Assembly (NCBI RefSeq): GCF_014490725.1
Contig: NZ_JACOQL010000003.1
Span: 496,001-560,000 of the forward strand
DNA: 64,000 nucleotides
From: Paracoccus amoyensis
GTDB taxonomy: Bacteria; Pseudomonadota; Alphaproteobacteria; Rhodobacterales; Rhodobacteraceae
Reading direction: 5' to 3'
Numbering within the stretch: position 1 is the stretch's first letter; every line of letters starts with the position of its first letter. The notes under the pieces are model-generated. The model made no database searches and was not told the DNA's origin. It saw nothing but the letters and a program-made list of their open reading frames with translations. The translations under genes and the position numbers were made by a program. Positions 28,244 to 37,002 of the stretch are shown here, piece by piece.

Positions 28244-29876
28244 CGAACAAAAGGGGCGGTCCGATGCGGCCGCCCCTGCCGCAATCGAATTGCGCGGGAT
28301 TTCCAAATCGTTCGGTCCTGTTCAGGCCAACAAGAACATCAGCCTTCGGGTGCCAAAGGGCACGATCCACGGGATCATCGGCGAAAACGGCGCGGGCAAA
28401 TCCACGCTGATGTCTATTCTTTACGGATTCTATAAACCCGATAGCGGCGAAATTCAGGTCAACGGCAACACTCTCACAATCACTGACAGCCAGACCGCGA
28501 TCCGTGCGGGGATCGGCATGGTGTTTCAGCACTTCAAGCTGGTTCAAAATTTCACAGTTCTGGAAAATATCATCCTTGGGGCCGAGGATGGTCCGCTGTT
28601 GCGCACGTCACTTTCCAAGGCGCGGGGCGTGCTGAAACAGCTTGCCCAGGAATACCAGCTGAACGTCGACCCCGATGAGACGATCGAAGAACTGTCCGTC
28701 GGCCATCAACAGCGGGTCGAAATCCTCAAGGCACTGTATCGTCAGGCGGATATCCTGATCCTTGATGAGCCGACCGGTGTGTTGACCCCTGCCGAGGCAG
28801 ACCACCTGTTCCGCATCCTTGAAGGGCTGAAGGCCGAGGGGAAAACGATCATCCTGATCACCCACAAGCTGCGTGAGATCATGGAAATCACCGACAATGT
28901 CAGCGTGATGCGCCGCGGCGAAATGGTAGCCTCGGTCAAGACCGCCGAAACCAGCCCCGAGGAATTGGCCGAACTGATGGTCGGCCGCAAGGTTCTGCTG
29001 AACGTGGACAAGGCTCCTGCCAACCCGGGTGCGCCCATTCTGGAAGTCCGCGACCTGAAGCTGGTTGACGCCGACGGCGTGGAACGCCTGCGTGGCATCA
29101 GTTTCGACATCCGCGCGGGCGAAATTCTGGGGGTCGCCGGTGTCTCAGGCAACGGCCAGACACAATTGCTGGAATTGTTGGGCGGCTATCCCGAAAAAGG
29201 CAGCAAGATCAGTGGATCCGTTCGGATGAACGGCGAGACCTTGGACCTGACCGGCACCGGATCCGACGCTGCGACCCGCCGTGCACGCGGCATCGGCCAC
29301 ATCCCCGAGGATCGTCAGGTCGAAGGGTTGATCATGGATTTCGCAGCGTGGGAGAATGTGGCCTTCGGCTATCATCATGCGCCCGAATTCAACAAAGGGT
29401 TGCTGATGGACAATGCGGCCATTCTGCTCGACGCCGAACAAAAAATGGAGCGTTTCGACGTTCGTCCCCGAAACCCCAATCTGGCAGCGCGCAATTTTTC
29501 CGGCGGGAACCAGCAAAAGATCGTCGTCGCCCGTGAGATCGAGCGGAACCCGGACCTGCTGCTGATCGGCCAGCCGACCCGCGGCGTCGATATTGGCGCC
29601 ATCGAATTCATCCACAAACGGATCGTGGAATTACGCGACTCGGGCAAAGCCATTCTGCTGGTCAGCGTCGAACTGGACGAAATCCTGTCGCTGTCAGACC
29701 GTATCGCCGTCATGTTCGATGGCCGGATCATGGGCGAGCGTTTGCCCGACAGCACGACAACGGGCGAACTTGGCCTGCTGATGGCAGGCATCGTTGACAC
29801 CGAAAACACCCCTGACAGTGCGGGCATTCCGCCCGACCTGAAACATGTCGAAGAACTGCCCCAGGAGCCGGCCTGA
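28227..29876 (+). CDS. Nucleoside ABC transporter ATP-binding protein (two ATPase domains)
   Basis: A 549-residue fused ATPase of the sugar/nucleoside (RbsA/YufO) type. The first domain has Walker A GENGAGKST near residue 51, signature LSVGHQQRVEIL and Walker B LILDEPTGVL. The second has a degenerate Walker A GVSGNGQTQLL near 310, signature FSGGNQQKIVVAREI and LLLIGQPTRGVDIGAIEF. Known members energise purine nucleoside import (YufNOPQ/NupA types). The ATG at 28227 overlaps the expected, unshifted stop of the binding-protein gene and the stop overlaps the permease ATG. Confidence 0.93.
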   Translation: MAGAVDEQKGRSDAAAPAAIELRGISKSFGPVQANKNISLRVPKGTIHGIIGENGAGKSTLMSILYGFYKPDSGEIQVNGNTLTITDSQTAIRAGIGMVFQHFKLVQNFTVLENIILGAEDGPLLRTSLSKARGVLKQLAQEYQLNVDPDETIEELSVGHQQRVEILKALYRQADILILDEPTGVLTPAEADHLFRILEGLKAEGKTIILITHKLREIMEITDNVSVMRRGEMVASVKTAETSPEELAELMVGRKVLLNVDKAPANPGAPILEVRDLKLVDADGVERLRGISFDIRAGEILGVAGVSGNGQTQLLELLGGYPEKGSKISGSVRMNGETLDLTGTGSDAATRRARGIGHIPEDRQVEGLIMDFAAWENVAFGYHHAPEFNKGLLMDNAAILLDAEQKMERFDVRPRNPNLAARNFSGGNQQKIVVAREIERNPDLLLIGQPTRGVDIGAIEFIHKRIVELRDSGKAILLVSVELDEILSLSDRIAVMFDGRIMGERLPDSTTTGELGLLMAGIVDTENTPDSAGIPPDLKHVEELPQEPA

Positions 29877-30973
29877 TGGACAAGATGCCAAAATGGGCCG
29901 ATGTCGTTCTGACACCGCTGATCTCGCTTGTTCTTGCGATGGCGATTTCCGCGCTGGTGATCCTTGCCATCGGGGAAAGCCCGTGGATGGCCCTGACAAC
30001 GATGGTCGAGGGGGCGCTTGGCTCCAGCTATGGCTGGGGCTTCACGCTGTATTACACGACCAATTTCATCTTCACAGGGTTGGCGGTCATGGTCGCCTAT
30101 CATGCGTCCCTGTTCAATATCGGCGGCGAAGGTCAGGCGATGATGGGGGGCTTGGGCGTTGCGCTGGTCTGTCTGGCGTTGCCATGGCCGCATTGGGGCG
30201 TGGCGCTGCCCGCAGCGATGATCGGCGCGGCGCTGTTTGGTGCGGCATGGGCGCTGATTCCGGCGTGGTTGCAGGCGAAACGTGGCAGCCATATCGTGAT
30301 TACCACGATCATGTTCAACTTCATCGCCGCCGCGCTGCTGAACTATGTGCTGGTGAACATCCTGCGCCCGGTTGGCAGCATGGACCCGGCCTCGGCCCGT
30401 TTCCCCGAGGGCACGCACCTGCCGAAACTGGCGGAAATCGCCGCCGGCTTCGGGATCGAATGGGGCAAGAACACACCCGTGAACATCACCTTCCTGTTCG
30501 CGATTGTGATCTGTTTTCTGGTCTGGGTGCTGATCTGGCGCACGCGCCTTGGCTATGAAATCCGGGCCTTTGGCAAATCCGAGCCGGGCGCCCTTTACGC
30601 CGGTATCTCTCCGGTGCGGATCACCGTCATCACCATGCTGATTTCAGGCGCGTTAGCGGGCCTGATGGCCATCAACAACGTCATGGGCGAGGCTGAGCGC
30701 CTGTTGCTGAACTCGGTCGAGGGGGCGGGCTTCATCGGCATCGCCGTGGCCCTGATGGGCCGCAACCATCCGTTCGGAGTGTTCCTTGCCGCCCTGCTGT
30801 TCGGCTTTCTGTATCAAGGTGGGGGCGAACTTGCCCTGTGGACGACCATTCCGCGCGAATTGATCATCGTCATTCAGGCGCTGGTGATCCTGTTTACGGG
30901 CGCACTGGACAATATGGTGCGGATACCGCTGGAACGGATGTTCATGGCGATGCGCAGCAAGGGAAAGCCATGA
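29876..30973 (+). CDS. Nucleoside ABC transporter permease 1
   Basis: A 365-residue membrane protein of the branched BPD_transp_2 family. Seen: a first membrane segment VVLTPLISLVLAMAISALVIL, the family block LFNIGGEGQAMMGGLGVALV near residue 80, GSHIVITTIMFNFIAAALLNY near 138 and SVEGAGFIGIAVALMGRNHP near 280. It forms the heteromeric channel with the second permease at 31612. Start and stop both overlap neighbours by 1 and 4 bases, which points to tight coupling. Confidence 0.93.
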   Translation: MDKMPKWADVVLTPLISLVLAMAISALVILAIGESPWMALTTMVEGALGSSYGWGFTLYYTTNFIFTGLAVMVAYHASLFNIGGEGQAMMGGLGVALVCLALPWPHWGVALPAAMIGAALFGAAWALIPAWLQAKRGSHIVITTIMFNFIAAALLNYVLVNILRPVGSMDPASARFPEGTHLPKLAEIAAGFGIEWGKNTPVNITFLFAIVICFLVWVLIWRTRLGYEIRAFGKSEPGALYAGISPVRITVITMLISGALAGLMAINNVMGEAERLLLNSVEGAGFIGIAVALMGRNHPFGVFLAALLFGFLYQGGGELALWTTIPRELIIVIQALVILFTGALDNMVRIPLERMFMAMRSKGKP

Positions 30974-31608
30974 TGGATTGGCTGGTTCTCTATCTGCCGG
31001 GTTTCACTGCGGCTTATGCTATTCTGGCGGTCGCAGTTGCGTCACCCGGTCCGGGTGTGGCGATGATCCTTGGCTTTGCTGTTAGCGAAGGGCGGTGGGC
31101 GGCCTTCATGTCATCCCTTGGTATTTCCGTGGGCACCGCCGGTCTGGCGCTGGCCACCACGCAAGGGCTGGGCCTGCTGATGCAGCAGGTCGCATGGCTT
31201 TCCTCGGCCATTCGCATCGCCGGGGTCTGTTATCTGCTATGGCTGGCCTTCACGGCGTGGAGCAAGGCCATTCGCCCGCCGGATGTAGTCGTCGCGCGGG
31301 TTCGTGCCATGTCCATGGGCCGGGTTTTCCTGACCGGGCTGCTTCTGCAACTGACCAACCCCAAGGCCATCGTCTTCTGGCTGGCGATCTCGACCGTTGG
31401 CGCGACGCAGGGCGCGCCTGCAGCAGTTGTGGCGACCTTTGTCGCGGGGGCGTTTGCGATCTCTCTGGCTGGCCACGCCGCCTATGCCGTGCTGCTGTCA
31501 TCGTCGCCCTTTCGCGTGGCCTATAACCACGCCCGCCGCTGGATCGAGGCGTCGATCGGCGTATTTTTGACATATGTCGCCTTCCGGCTGGCAACGGATC
31601 GGAGCTGA
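30970..31608 (+). CDS. LysE/RhtB-family exporter inside the nucleoside transport operon
   Basis: A 212-residue membrane protein with about six hydrophobic segments. Seen: AVAVASPGPGVAMILGFAVS near residue 20, SSLGISVGTAGLALAT, and the second block GLLLQLTNPKAIVFWLAIS near residue 120. Its ATG at 30970 overlaps the permease stop (ATGA), and its stop is 3 bases before the second permease, so it is part of the operon. LysE proteins export amino acids and related compounds; here the substrate may be a purine-related or amino compound, but this is inference from position only. Confidence 0.9.
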   Translation: MMDWLVLYLPGFTAAYAILAVAVASPGPGVAMILGFAVSEGRWAAFMSSLGISVGTAGLALATTQGLGLLMQQVAWLSSAIRIAGVCYLLWLAFTAWSKAIRPPDVVVARVRAMSMGRVFLTGLLLQLTNPKAIVFWLAISTVGATQGAPAAVVATFVAGAFAISLAGHAAYAVLLSSSPFRVAYNHARRWIEASIGVFLTYVAFRLATDRS

Positions 31609-31611
31609 TAG

Positions 31612-32577
31612 ATGGACTTCAACACAATCATCCAGATCCTTGACAGTGCCGTGCGCCTGATGACGCCGCTGCTGCTGGCCTGTCTGGCCGGGCTGTATTC
31701 CGAAAGATCGGGCATTTTTGACATCGGGCTGGAAGGCAAGATGCTGATGGCGGCCTTTACCGCTGCGTCCGTCGCCTATGTCACCGGCAGCGCGTGGCTG
31801 GGCCTGTTGGCTGGTATCGGTGGATCGCTGGGCCTGTCGCTGATCCACGGCGTTGCCTCGATCACGTTCATGGGCAACCAGCTGATCTCGGGCGTTGCGA
31901 TCAACTTTCTGGCCTCCGGCCTGACGGTTCTGCTGGGGCAGAAGATATTCGGTCTTGGAGGGCGCACCCCGTCGCTAGAGGGGCCCGCACGGTTCAGCGA
32001 AATCACCCTGCCCTTTGCTGACAGCATTCGGAATGCACCTATTATCGGGCCAATCTATGCCGATCTGATCTCGGGCCATTCGATCCTTGTCTATATCGCC
32101 TTCCTGTGCGTGCCGCTGACATGGTGGGTGCTGAACCGCACCCGCTTCGGCCTCCGCTTGCGGGCGGTGGGCGAAAACCCCGCATCGGTCGATACGGCAG
32201 GCGTCTCGGTCGCACGGCTGCGCTATGCCGCCGTCGCCATCTGCGGCATCCTGTGCGGCATTGCAGGGGCCTATCTTGCCACCAGCCTGTCGGCAGGTTT
32301 CGTGAAGGAAATGACGGCAGGTCGCGGGTTCATCGCGCTGGCGGCGCTGATTTTTGCCAAATGGCGGCCCTGGAGCGCGCTTTTTGCCACTTTCCTCTTC
32401 GGATTGTTGGAGGCTATAGCGAACCGTTATCCCAACTTGGATATCGGACCTATTACGATCCCCTCCATGTTCATGAATGCGCTGCCCTACATCCTTACCG
32501 TCATCATTCTTGCCGGCTTCGTCGGCCGTGCAATCCCGCCGCGTGCGGGCGGAGAACCCTATGTCAAAGAGCGCTGA
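31612..32577 (+). CDS. Nucleoside ABC transporter permease 2
   Basis: A 321-residue BPD_transp_2 permease, second half of the channel. Seen: LTPLLLACLAGLYSERSGIFDIGLEGKML-type block near residue 15-45 (SERSGIFDIGLEGKM visible), GVASITFMGNQLISGVAINFLA near 85, TRFGLRLRAVGENPASVDTAGVSV near 180 and AGRGFIALAALIFAKWRP near 235, all typical of YufQ/NupC-type permeases. The end overlaps the phosphorylase gene by 17 bases. Confidence 0.93.
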   Translation: MDFNTIIQILDSAVRLMTPLLLACLAGLYSERSGIFDIGLEGKMLMAAFTAASVAYVTGSAWLGLLAGIGGSLGLSLIHGVASITFMGNQLISGVAINFLASGLTVLLGQKIFGLGGRTPSLEGPARFSEITLPFADSIRNAPIIGPIYADLISGHSILVYIAFLCVPLTWWVLNRTRFGLRLRAVGENPASVDTAGVSVARLRYAAVAICGILCGIAGAYLATSLSAGFVKEMTAGRGFIALAALIFAKWRPWSALFATFLFGLLEAIANRYPNLDIGPITIPSMFMNALPYILTVIILAGFVGRAIPPRAGGEPYVKER

Positions 32578-33361
32578 GCTTGCAGCAATCATTCATGAAC
32601 GCGCCGGAACCGAGACCCCGGAATTTGGCCTGATCCTTGGATCGGGACTTGGGCATTTGTCGGGCACCGTGGACGGCGTCGCCATCCCCTATTCCGAATT
32701 GCCCGGCTTTCCCCATGCAGGCGTGTCAGGTCATGTTCCGCAACTGGTGATCGGTGAGTTAGAGGGCCATCGCGTCGCCATCTTCGGTGGACGCGCCCAT
32801 TATTACGAAAGTGGCAAGGCGGATGCCATGCGTCTGCCGCTTGAGACTTTGGCGCAACTGCGTTGTGAAAAGCTGATCCTGACCAATGCGGCCGGATCCG
32901 TCAGGGATGAAATTCAACCCGGCGGCCTGATGCTGCTGAACGATCATATCGCTTTTGCCGGGAATAACCCGCTGATCGGCGAAAAGACAGATGCGCGTTT
33001 TGTGCCGATGACTGACGCCCATGATGTGCAGATGCGAAGCGCATTGCGGAAAGCGGCACTGGAGGAAGGCATCGACCTGTCAGAGGGCGTTTATTGCTGG
33101 TTTTCCGGTCCCAGCTTTGAAACCCCCGCTGAAATCCGCGCGGCGCAAATTCTGGGCGCAGATGCCGTAGGAATGTCGACAGTGCCTGAAATCATCCTTG
33201 GTCGTTTCCTTGGACTGCGCTGCGCCGCCATATCGGTTATCACAAATATGGGTGCTGGGCTTAGCGACGAATCCATCAGTCACGACCACACCAAAGCCAT
33301 GGCCCCTCTGGGTGCGGCAAAACTGGAACGTATTCTGCGCCGTTTCCTGCGTGACAGCTAA
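32561..33361 (+). CDS. Purine-nucleoside phosphorylase
   Basis: A 266-residue trimeric-type (PNP/MTAP class) phosphorylase that splits inosine or guanosine with phosphate into base and ribose-1-phosphate. The ATG at 32561 has a GCGGAG site upstream and overlaps the permease gene by 17 bases. Seen: LILGSGLGHLSG, the phosphate-site GRAHYYESG near residue 83 (RxHxYEG family pattern), LTNAAGSVRDEIQPGGLMLLNDHI, and GPSFETPAEIRAAQILGADAVGMSTVPE (as two blocks). It supplies the cytoplasmic step after nucleoside uptake. Confidence 0.95.
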   Translation: MSKSAELAAIIHERAGTETPEFGLILGSGLGHLSGTVDGVAIPYSELPGFPHAGVSGHVPQLVIGELEGHRVAIFGGRAHYYESGKADAMRLPLETLAQLRCEKLILTNAAGSVRDEIQPGGLMLLNDHIAFAGNNPLIGEKTDARFVPMTDAHDVQMRSALRKAALEEGIDLSEGVYCWFSGPSFETPAEIRAAQILGADAVGMSTVPEIILGRFLGLRCAAISVITNMGAGLSDESISHDHTKAMAPLGAAKLERILRRFLRDS

Positions 33362-33626
33362 GGCAATACTTGCCGGCCGAGCATGCTCCCGGTGGGCACG
33401 TAATGCATTCCACGTCATCCAAGGTATCGCCTAGAAACCCATCCCCTTATTTTTCACGACGCCACGGAACGGTGTTGGTCGTATGAGCTCTTAGCCGTCA
33501 CTTGCGATGCTGCGGTGGACCTTGCTGAAGACCCTAGTTCCTCTCTCCACGTGACCGTCCATCGCCATTTCCTGTGCCAATCAAGCTTACAGGGACGCAA
33601 GTTCCCTATATTTGCATTCAAAGCGT
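33362..33626. other. Intergenic stretch with no recognisable gene
   Basis: This gap lies between the phosphorylase and the secreted protease-like gene. It is visibly less GC-rich than the flanks. Short frames on both strands show no family signature. A small hairpin GGCAA/TTGCC just after the phosphorylase stop is too weak to call a terminator. It may be the edge of a small inserted region, but I see no repeat or transposase to prove it. Confidence 0.4.
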
Positions 33627-34784
33627 TTAGTTCGCCGTCGCCGCAATCAGGCTCAGATCCAGAAACCAAGCCCTATAGCGATCCAAAATACAGGCTGCAT
33701 CATCGCCGCAACGGTCTCGCTGGCTGATCCAAATGCGCTGCTTCTCCGCCAGTGCAGAGCGCTCACCATCACTGCTTCGATTCCGAAGAACAGAGTAGAT
33801 GGAGCCCAACGCCCGGTCCTCCAGCCACAGCTCGAAGCTGCCACAGATTGCATGCTCCGTGCTCGTCGCTGCCCTTGCGCAATTGTAGCCTGGCCCGGAA
33901 ATGCCTACAGACAAACCCTGTTGGTGAAGGTCTGTCGCAGCACCGGTGCACCAGTCTTTCAGCGCTATGCTTACCTTTGTCGAATTGACTTGGCTGCTCA
34001 TTTCAGGAACCAAGCTAGCAAAGAGCTCTCCACCGAAAAGTTCATGGCCAAGTTTAAGCCGCTGACCGCCCTGCTCCCGTAGGAACGCAGCGTCGAGACC
34101 GAAGAGCGGGGCGCAGTCAACGCTTAGTCCAATGTAGGTAACCGCCTGCCAAGCTAGACGGCGCGGCGTTGGCCTCTCATCCGGCATTCTAATCAGGCTA
34201 CCGTCAGTCACCGCCGTGTCAATGTCGAGGCGCTGTGCGATTGCTGGCGTTATGGGCAGGACGTCATTCGGTCCGGCTGTCGTAAAATAACGAATGGCCT
34301 CCCGCGATAGACCCACATGCGTGAGGAAGGAACCGATGTCGGCGTTGGCGACTCCTGACTCAGATATCAGCGATGTCCCATCTTCCAACGCCTGATTGCG
34401 GTAGGCCGCGTGCACACCGATTGTAGAGGTGCTGTCCATCATTCGGCTGCCGCCGCTGACCCAGATCACGGCGCAGATCGAGTGGCATTCAGCCCCTGGC
34501 GCAACGATCGTAGTAAAACCGCGTTGCCCAATTTCCGCTGCGATCGACAGCCCCTCGTCCACGAGACCGCCTGGCGAGTGGAGAAAGACGATAGCCCTCT
34601 CGGTTCGTTGCGAAAAATCATAGAACCGGTCGGCGTCTCCGCTTTCGATGGGTCCGGTGATGTCGATGACGGAAGGTGCCGTCGCATCCCCCTGCGTAAT
34701 CTGGATGTCGGCCGCTAATGCAGAGGAATGTCGAACAAGAGCAAAGGCAGCAACGGCAAAGAAAGAGGCTTTCAAAATTTTCAT
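33627..34784 (-). CDS. Secreted ClpP-like protein with C-terminal LprI-like domain
   Basis: A 385-residue protein. The ATG at 34784 gives a signal peptide (MKILKASFFAVAAFALV, cleavage near ALAA). Residues about 25-190 resemble the COG3904 periplasmic ClpP/crotonase-like fold: FLHSPGGLVDEGLSIA, the candidate nucleophile Ser in GAECHSICAVIWVSGGSR, and a His 23 residues later in IGVHAAY, close to the Ser-His spacing in ClpP. Residues about 300-380 match the LprI (DUF1311) pattern with paired cysteines: YNCARAATSTEHAICGSFE and DRCGDDAACILDRYRAWF. LprI of Mycobacterium inhibits lysozyme. It is alone, with modestly lower GC than its neighbours, suggesting transfer. Function unproven. Confidence 0.78.
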   Translation of the reverse strand: MKILKASFFAVAAFALVRHSSALAADIQITQGDATAPSVIDITGPIESGDADRFYDFSQRTERAIVFLHSPGGLVDEGLSIAAEIGQRGFTTIVAPGAECHSICAVIWVSGGSRMMDSTSTIGVHAAYRNQALEDGTSLISESGVANADIGSFLTHVGLSREAIRYFTTAGPNDVLPITPAIAQRLDIDTAVTDGSLIRMPDERPTPRRLAWQAVTYIGLSVDCAPLFGLDAAFLREQGGQRLKLGHELFGGELFASLVPEMSSQVNSTKVSIALKDWCTGAATDLHQQGLSVGISGPGYNCARAATSTEHAICGSFELWLEDRALGSIYSVLRNRSSDGERSALAEKQRIWISQRDRCGDDAACILDRYRAWFLDLSLIAATAN

Positions 34785-34957
34785 TTGGGATCCCGGAGAA
34801 TAGGCCAGCTGCGTAGCGGCACCAACACAACCTTTTGCCGAGCGCCGAGCGCCGGTCAACGACTTTCTTCTAAAAAATCGACGCGAACTTCGGCTGTTTA
34901 AATGTCCGTAGAGAACGGCAGCTTTGTCCCGCAAAGCAGACCAATATACTTCAGGAT

Positions 34958-36022
34958 CTATTCTAATTGGTCAGGGTGCATCGTGGCCAAAGCCGCCTGA
35001 ACCTTGGCCGCCGCCAAATCCAGATCCGACAGATTGTCCAGCGCAACCAAGCGCCCCTTCCCATCATCATGCCTTGCGCGATGGCGGCGATAGCGCGGGT
35101 CATAGTGATCCCGCAACAGGCCAAGCGCCAAAGCATTCCAGTCAGCCGCTGCGATCCGTGCTTGCCAATCTGCGATCCGCTCGGCCGGGTGAAGCGTGGT
35201 CATGGCTGCGATGATGCTGGCAATTCGTGCGGGATCGGCAACCATAGCGCGATAACCGTCGGCCGTGAATTTCGCCCGCGCGTCCAGCGGCACATCCAAT
35301 TGAATGCGGGGTGCGGCGCATATCGCCTGCCAGACAGCCTTTGGGACATTCAGGTTACCAATCCGACTGCTTTCCGATTCGACGACAACCGGGCGCGAGG
35401 GGTCCAATGCTTCAAGCGCAAGGGCCAGCCGGCTTTCAAACAGTTTCTGGCTTGGCTGTCCGCCGGGCATGGCACCAAACAGACTGCCACGGTGGTTCGC
35501 CAGCGCCTCAAGATCGATGACCTGCACCCCACGGGCTGACAGCCTGGCAAGGATGGCGGTCTTGGCGCTGCCGGTGTTCCCATCCAGCACGACGACCGGT
35601 GATGGCACGTGACCGTTCTGAACCAGATCTACGACCAGCCTGCGCCACGCCTTGTAGCCACCCTCGATACGGTTCACTCGCCAGCCGATCTGGCCCAGGA
35701 TGGTTTCAAAGCTGCCCGAGCGCTGGCCACCACGCCAGCAATAGATCAATGCTTTCCACGATCCGCCCCGGTCCGCCAGCGCCCCCGAAATATGTCGCGC
35801 CGCATTGGCGGCGACCAGCCCACCGCCAATCTTGCGTGCATCAAAGGGCGAAACCTGTTTGTAAATCGTGCCGACCCGTGTGCGTTCCTGATCGCTTAGA
35901 ACCGGCAGGTTGATCGCGCCGGGCAAATGATCTTCGGCGAACTCCGAAGGCGCGCGAACGTCGATAATGTCGTCGAACCCCGCGAAAGCGGGGTCCAGAA
36001 CACGTATCAGTTTCAAGGTCAC
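34958..36022 (-). CDS. mnmH: tRNA 2-selenouridine synthase
   Basis: A 354-residue enzyme that converts 2-thiouridine at the wobble position of some tRNAs to 2-selenouridine using selenophosphate. Seen: the N-terminal rhodanese domain with the catalytic Cys at about residue 95 (YCWRGGQRSGSF), and a P-loop VLDGNTGSAKTAIL near residues 145-158. These are the two hallmarks of MnmH/SelU. It starts 3 bases after the L,D-transpeptidase stop. selD, needed for selenophosphate, is not in this window. Confidence 0.94.
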   Translation of the reverse strand: MTLKLIRVLDPAFAGFDDIIDVRAPSEFAEDHLPGAINLPVLSDQERTRVGTIYKQVSPFDARKIGGGLVAANAARHISGALADRGGSWKALIYCWRGGQRSGSFETILGQIGWRVNRIEGGYKAWRRLVVDLVQNGHVPSPVVVLDGNTGSAKTAILARLSARGVQVIDLEALANHRGSLFGAMPGGQPSQKLFESRLALALEALDPSRPVVVESESSRIGNLNVPKAVWQAICAAPRIQLDVPLDARAKFTADGYRAMVADPARIASIIAAMTTLHPAERIADWQARIAAADWNALALGLLRDHYDPRYRRHRARHDDGKGRLVALDNLSDLDLAAAKVQAALATMHPDQLE

Positions 36023-36025
36023 GTA

Positions 36026-36586
36026 TCAGAAGACGTAGACGGGTGTCCCAAGCGGAACCTGATCGTAAAGCGACATCACCGCTTCGTTGCGCATCCGCAG
36101 GCATCCGTTCGACACAGCCCGCCCGATCGAACCCGGCTCGGTCGTGCCGTGGATGCGGATGGCGGTGTCATTGCCGTTGGCGTCATACAAATACAACGCG
36201 CGTGCGCCCAACGGGTTACGCGGGCCACCGGGCATGCCATCCGCCCATTTGGCGTATTGGCCGGGATTGCGCTGGATCATTTCCTGCGTCGGACGCCAGC
36301 TTGGCCATTCGACCTTGCGACCGATGGTGGCTTTGCCCTTCCAGACCAATTCGGCCTTGCCGACAGCGACGCCATAGCGGATCGCGCGACCCGGTGCGAT
36401 GACATGGTAAAGGAAAAAATCCTTGCTGACGACCACAATGCTGCCAACCTCAAAATCCTCGCGGATGGCGACTTCGGTGGGAACATAGGGATCAGAGGCG
36501 GCCTGCTGTGCCTGCACCAGCGTTGGACCAAGGGCAACCGCCGCAGCCAAGGGCACGGCCAGCGACATTAACTCACGACGTTTCAT
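36026..36586 (-). CDS. L,D-transpeptidase (YkuD domain), exported
   Basis: A 186-residue periplasmic protein. The N-terminus MKRRELMSLAVPLAAAVALG with cleavage near VQAQ is an export signal; the twin-Arg start may indicate Tat. The YkuD catalytic block reads IRIHGTTEPGSIGRAVSNGCLRMRN near residues 145-170 (His and Cys present, two parts). Such enzymes cross-link peptidoglycan at 3-3 positions or attach outer-membrane proteins. The role is not specified by the neighbours. Confidence 0.93.
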   Translation of the reverse strand: MKRRELMSLAVPLAAAVALGPTLVQAQQAASDPYVPTEVAIREDFEVGSIVVVSKDFFLYHVIAPGRAIRYGVAVGKAELVWKGKATIGRKVEWPSWRPTQEMIQRNPGQYAKWADGMPGGPRNPLGARALYLYDANGNDTAIRIHGTTEPGSIGRAVSNGCLRMRNEAVMSLYDQVPLGTPVYVF

Positions 36587-37002
36587 GAATGCTCGTCCTG
36601 TTCAGCGTTTATATTGGTTCTTTCAGTCCATTTACTGCAAAATATGGGGTGAACGCAATTCACGACGATGTTCTTGTGCAACAGCCCTTGAAGGCGCGCC
36701 CGATTGGCCACATCTTTACCCCATGGCACATGAACCCGCATCCTGCTGTCACGCGGCGCAACCCCCGCGCAGACCAGCCCCCCGCCCCCGGCATCTTTGC
36801 CGCGGTCGTGGTGACCGTGCGTGCCGGTGTCATCTGGCAGACCGGACACTTGCGGCACGTTTGCCCGCAGGGCTGCAGCGTCTGCGCGATGCGCGTGACA
36901 CCGCGCGCCCCCAATTGCTGATCCATGATCCCGCACGGCCACAGGCGCCCCCTCGTTTCCCAAACATGCTTCGCCAAAAACGCATGATTTGTGGAAACAG
37001 CC
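36587..37002. other. Gap upstream of copA with no confident gene
   Basis: About 400 bases between the divergent L,D-transpeptidase and copA. Open frames exist on both strands (for example plus 36589-36921 and minus 36583-36963), some with several Cys and His codons (HVCPQGCSVCAMR), but none shows a recognisable family, a good ribosome site or consistent codon use. It should hold the copA promoter. A decayed or frameshifted small metal-related gene is possible. Confidence 0.4.

Noticed and set aside
33454-33669. Remnant of an insertion sequence near the secreted protease-like gene
   Set aside because: The short minus-strand frame has Arg/Trp/Ser-rich sequence, but no transposase motif and no terminal repeats or target duplication are visible.
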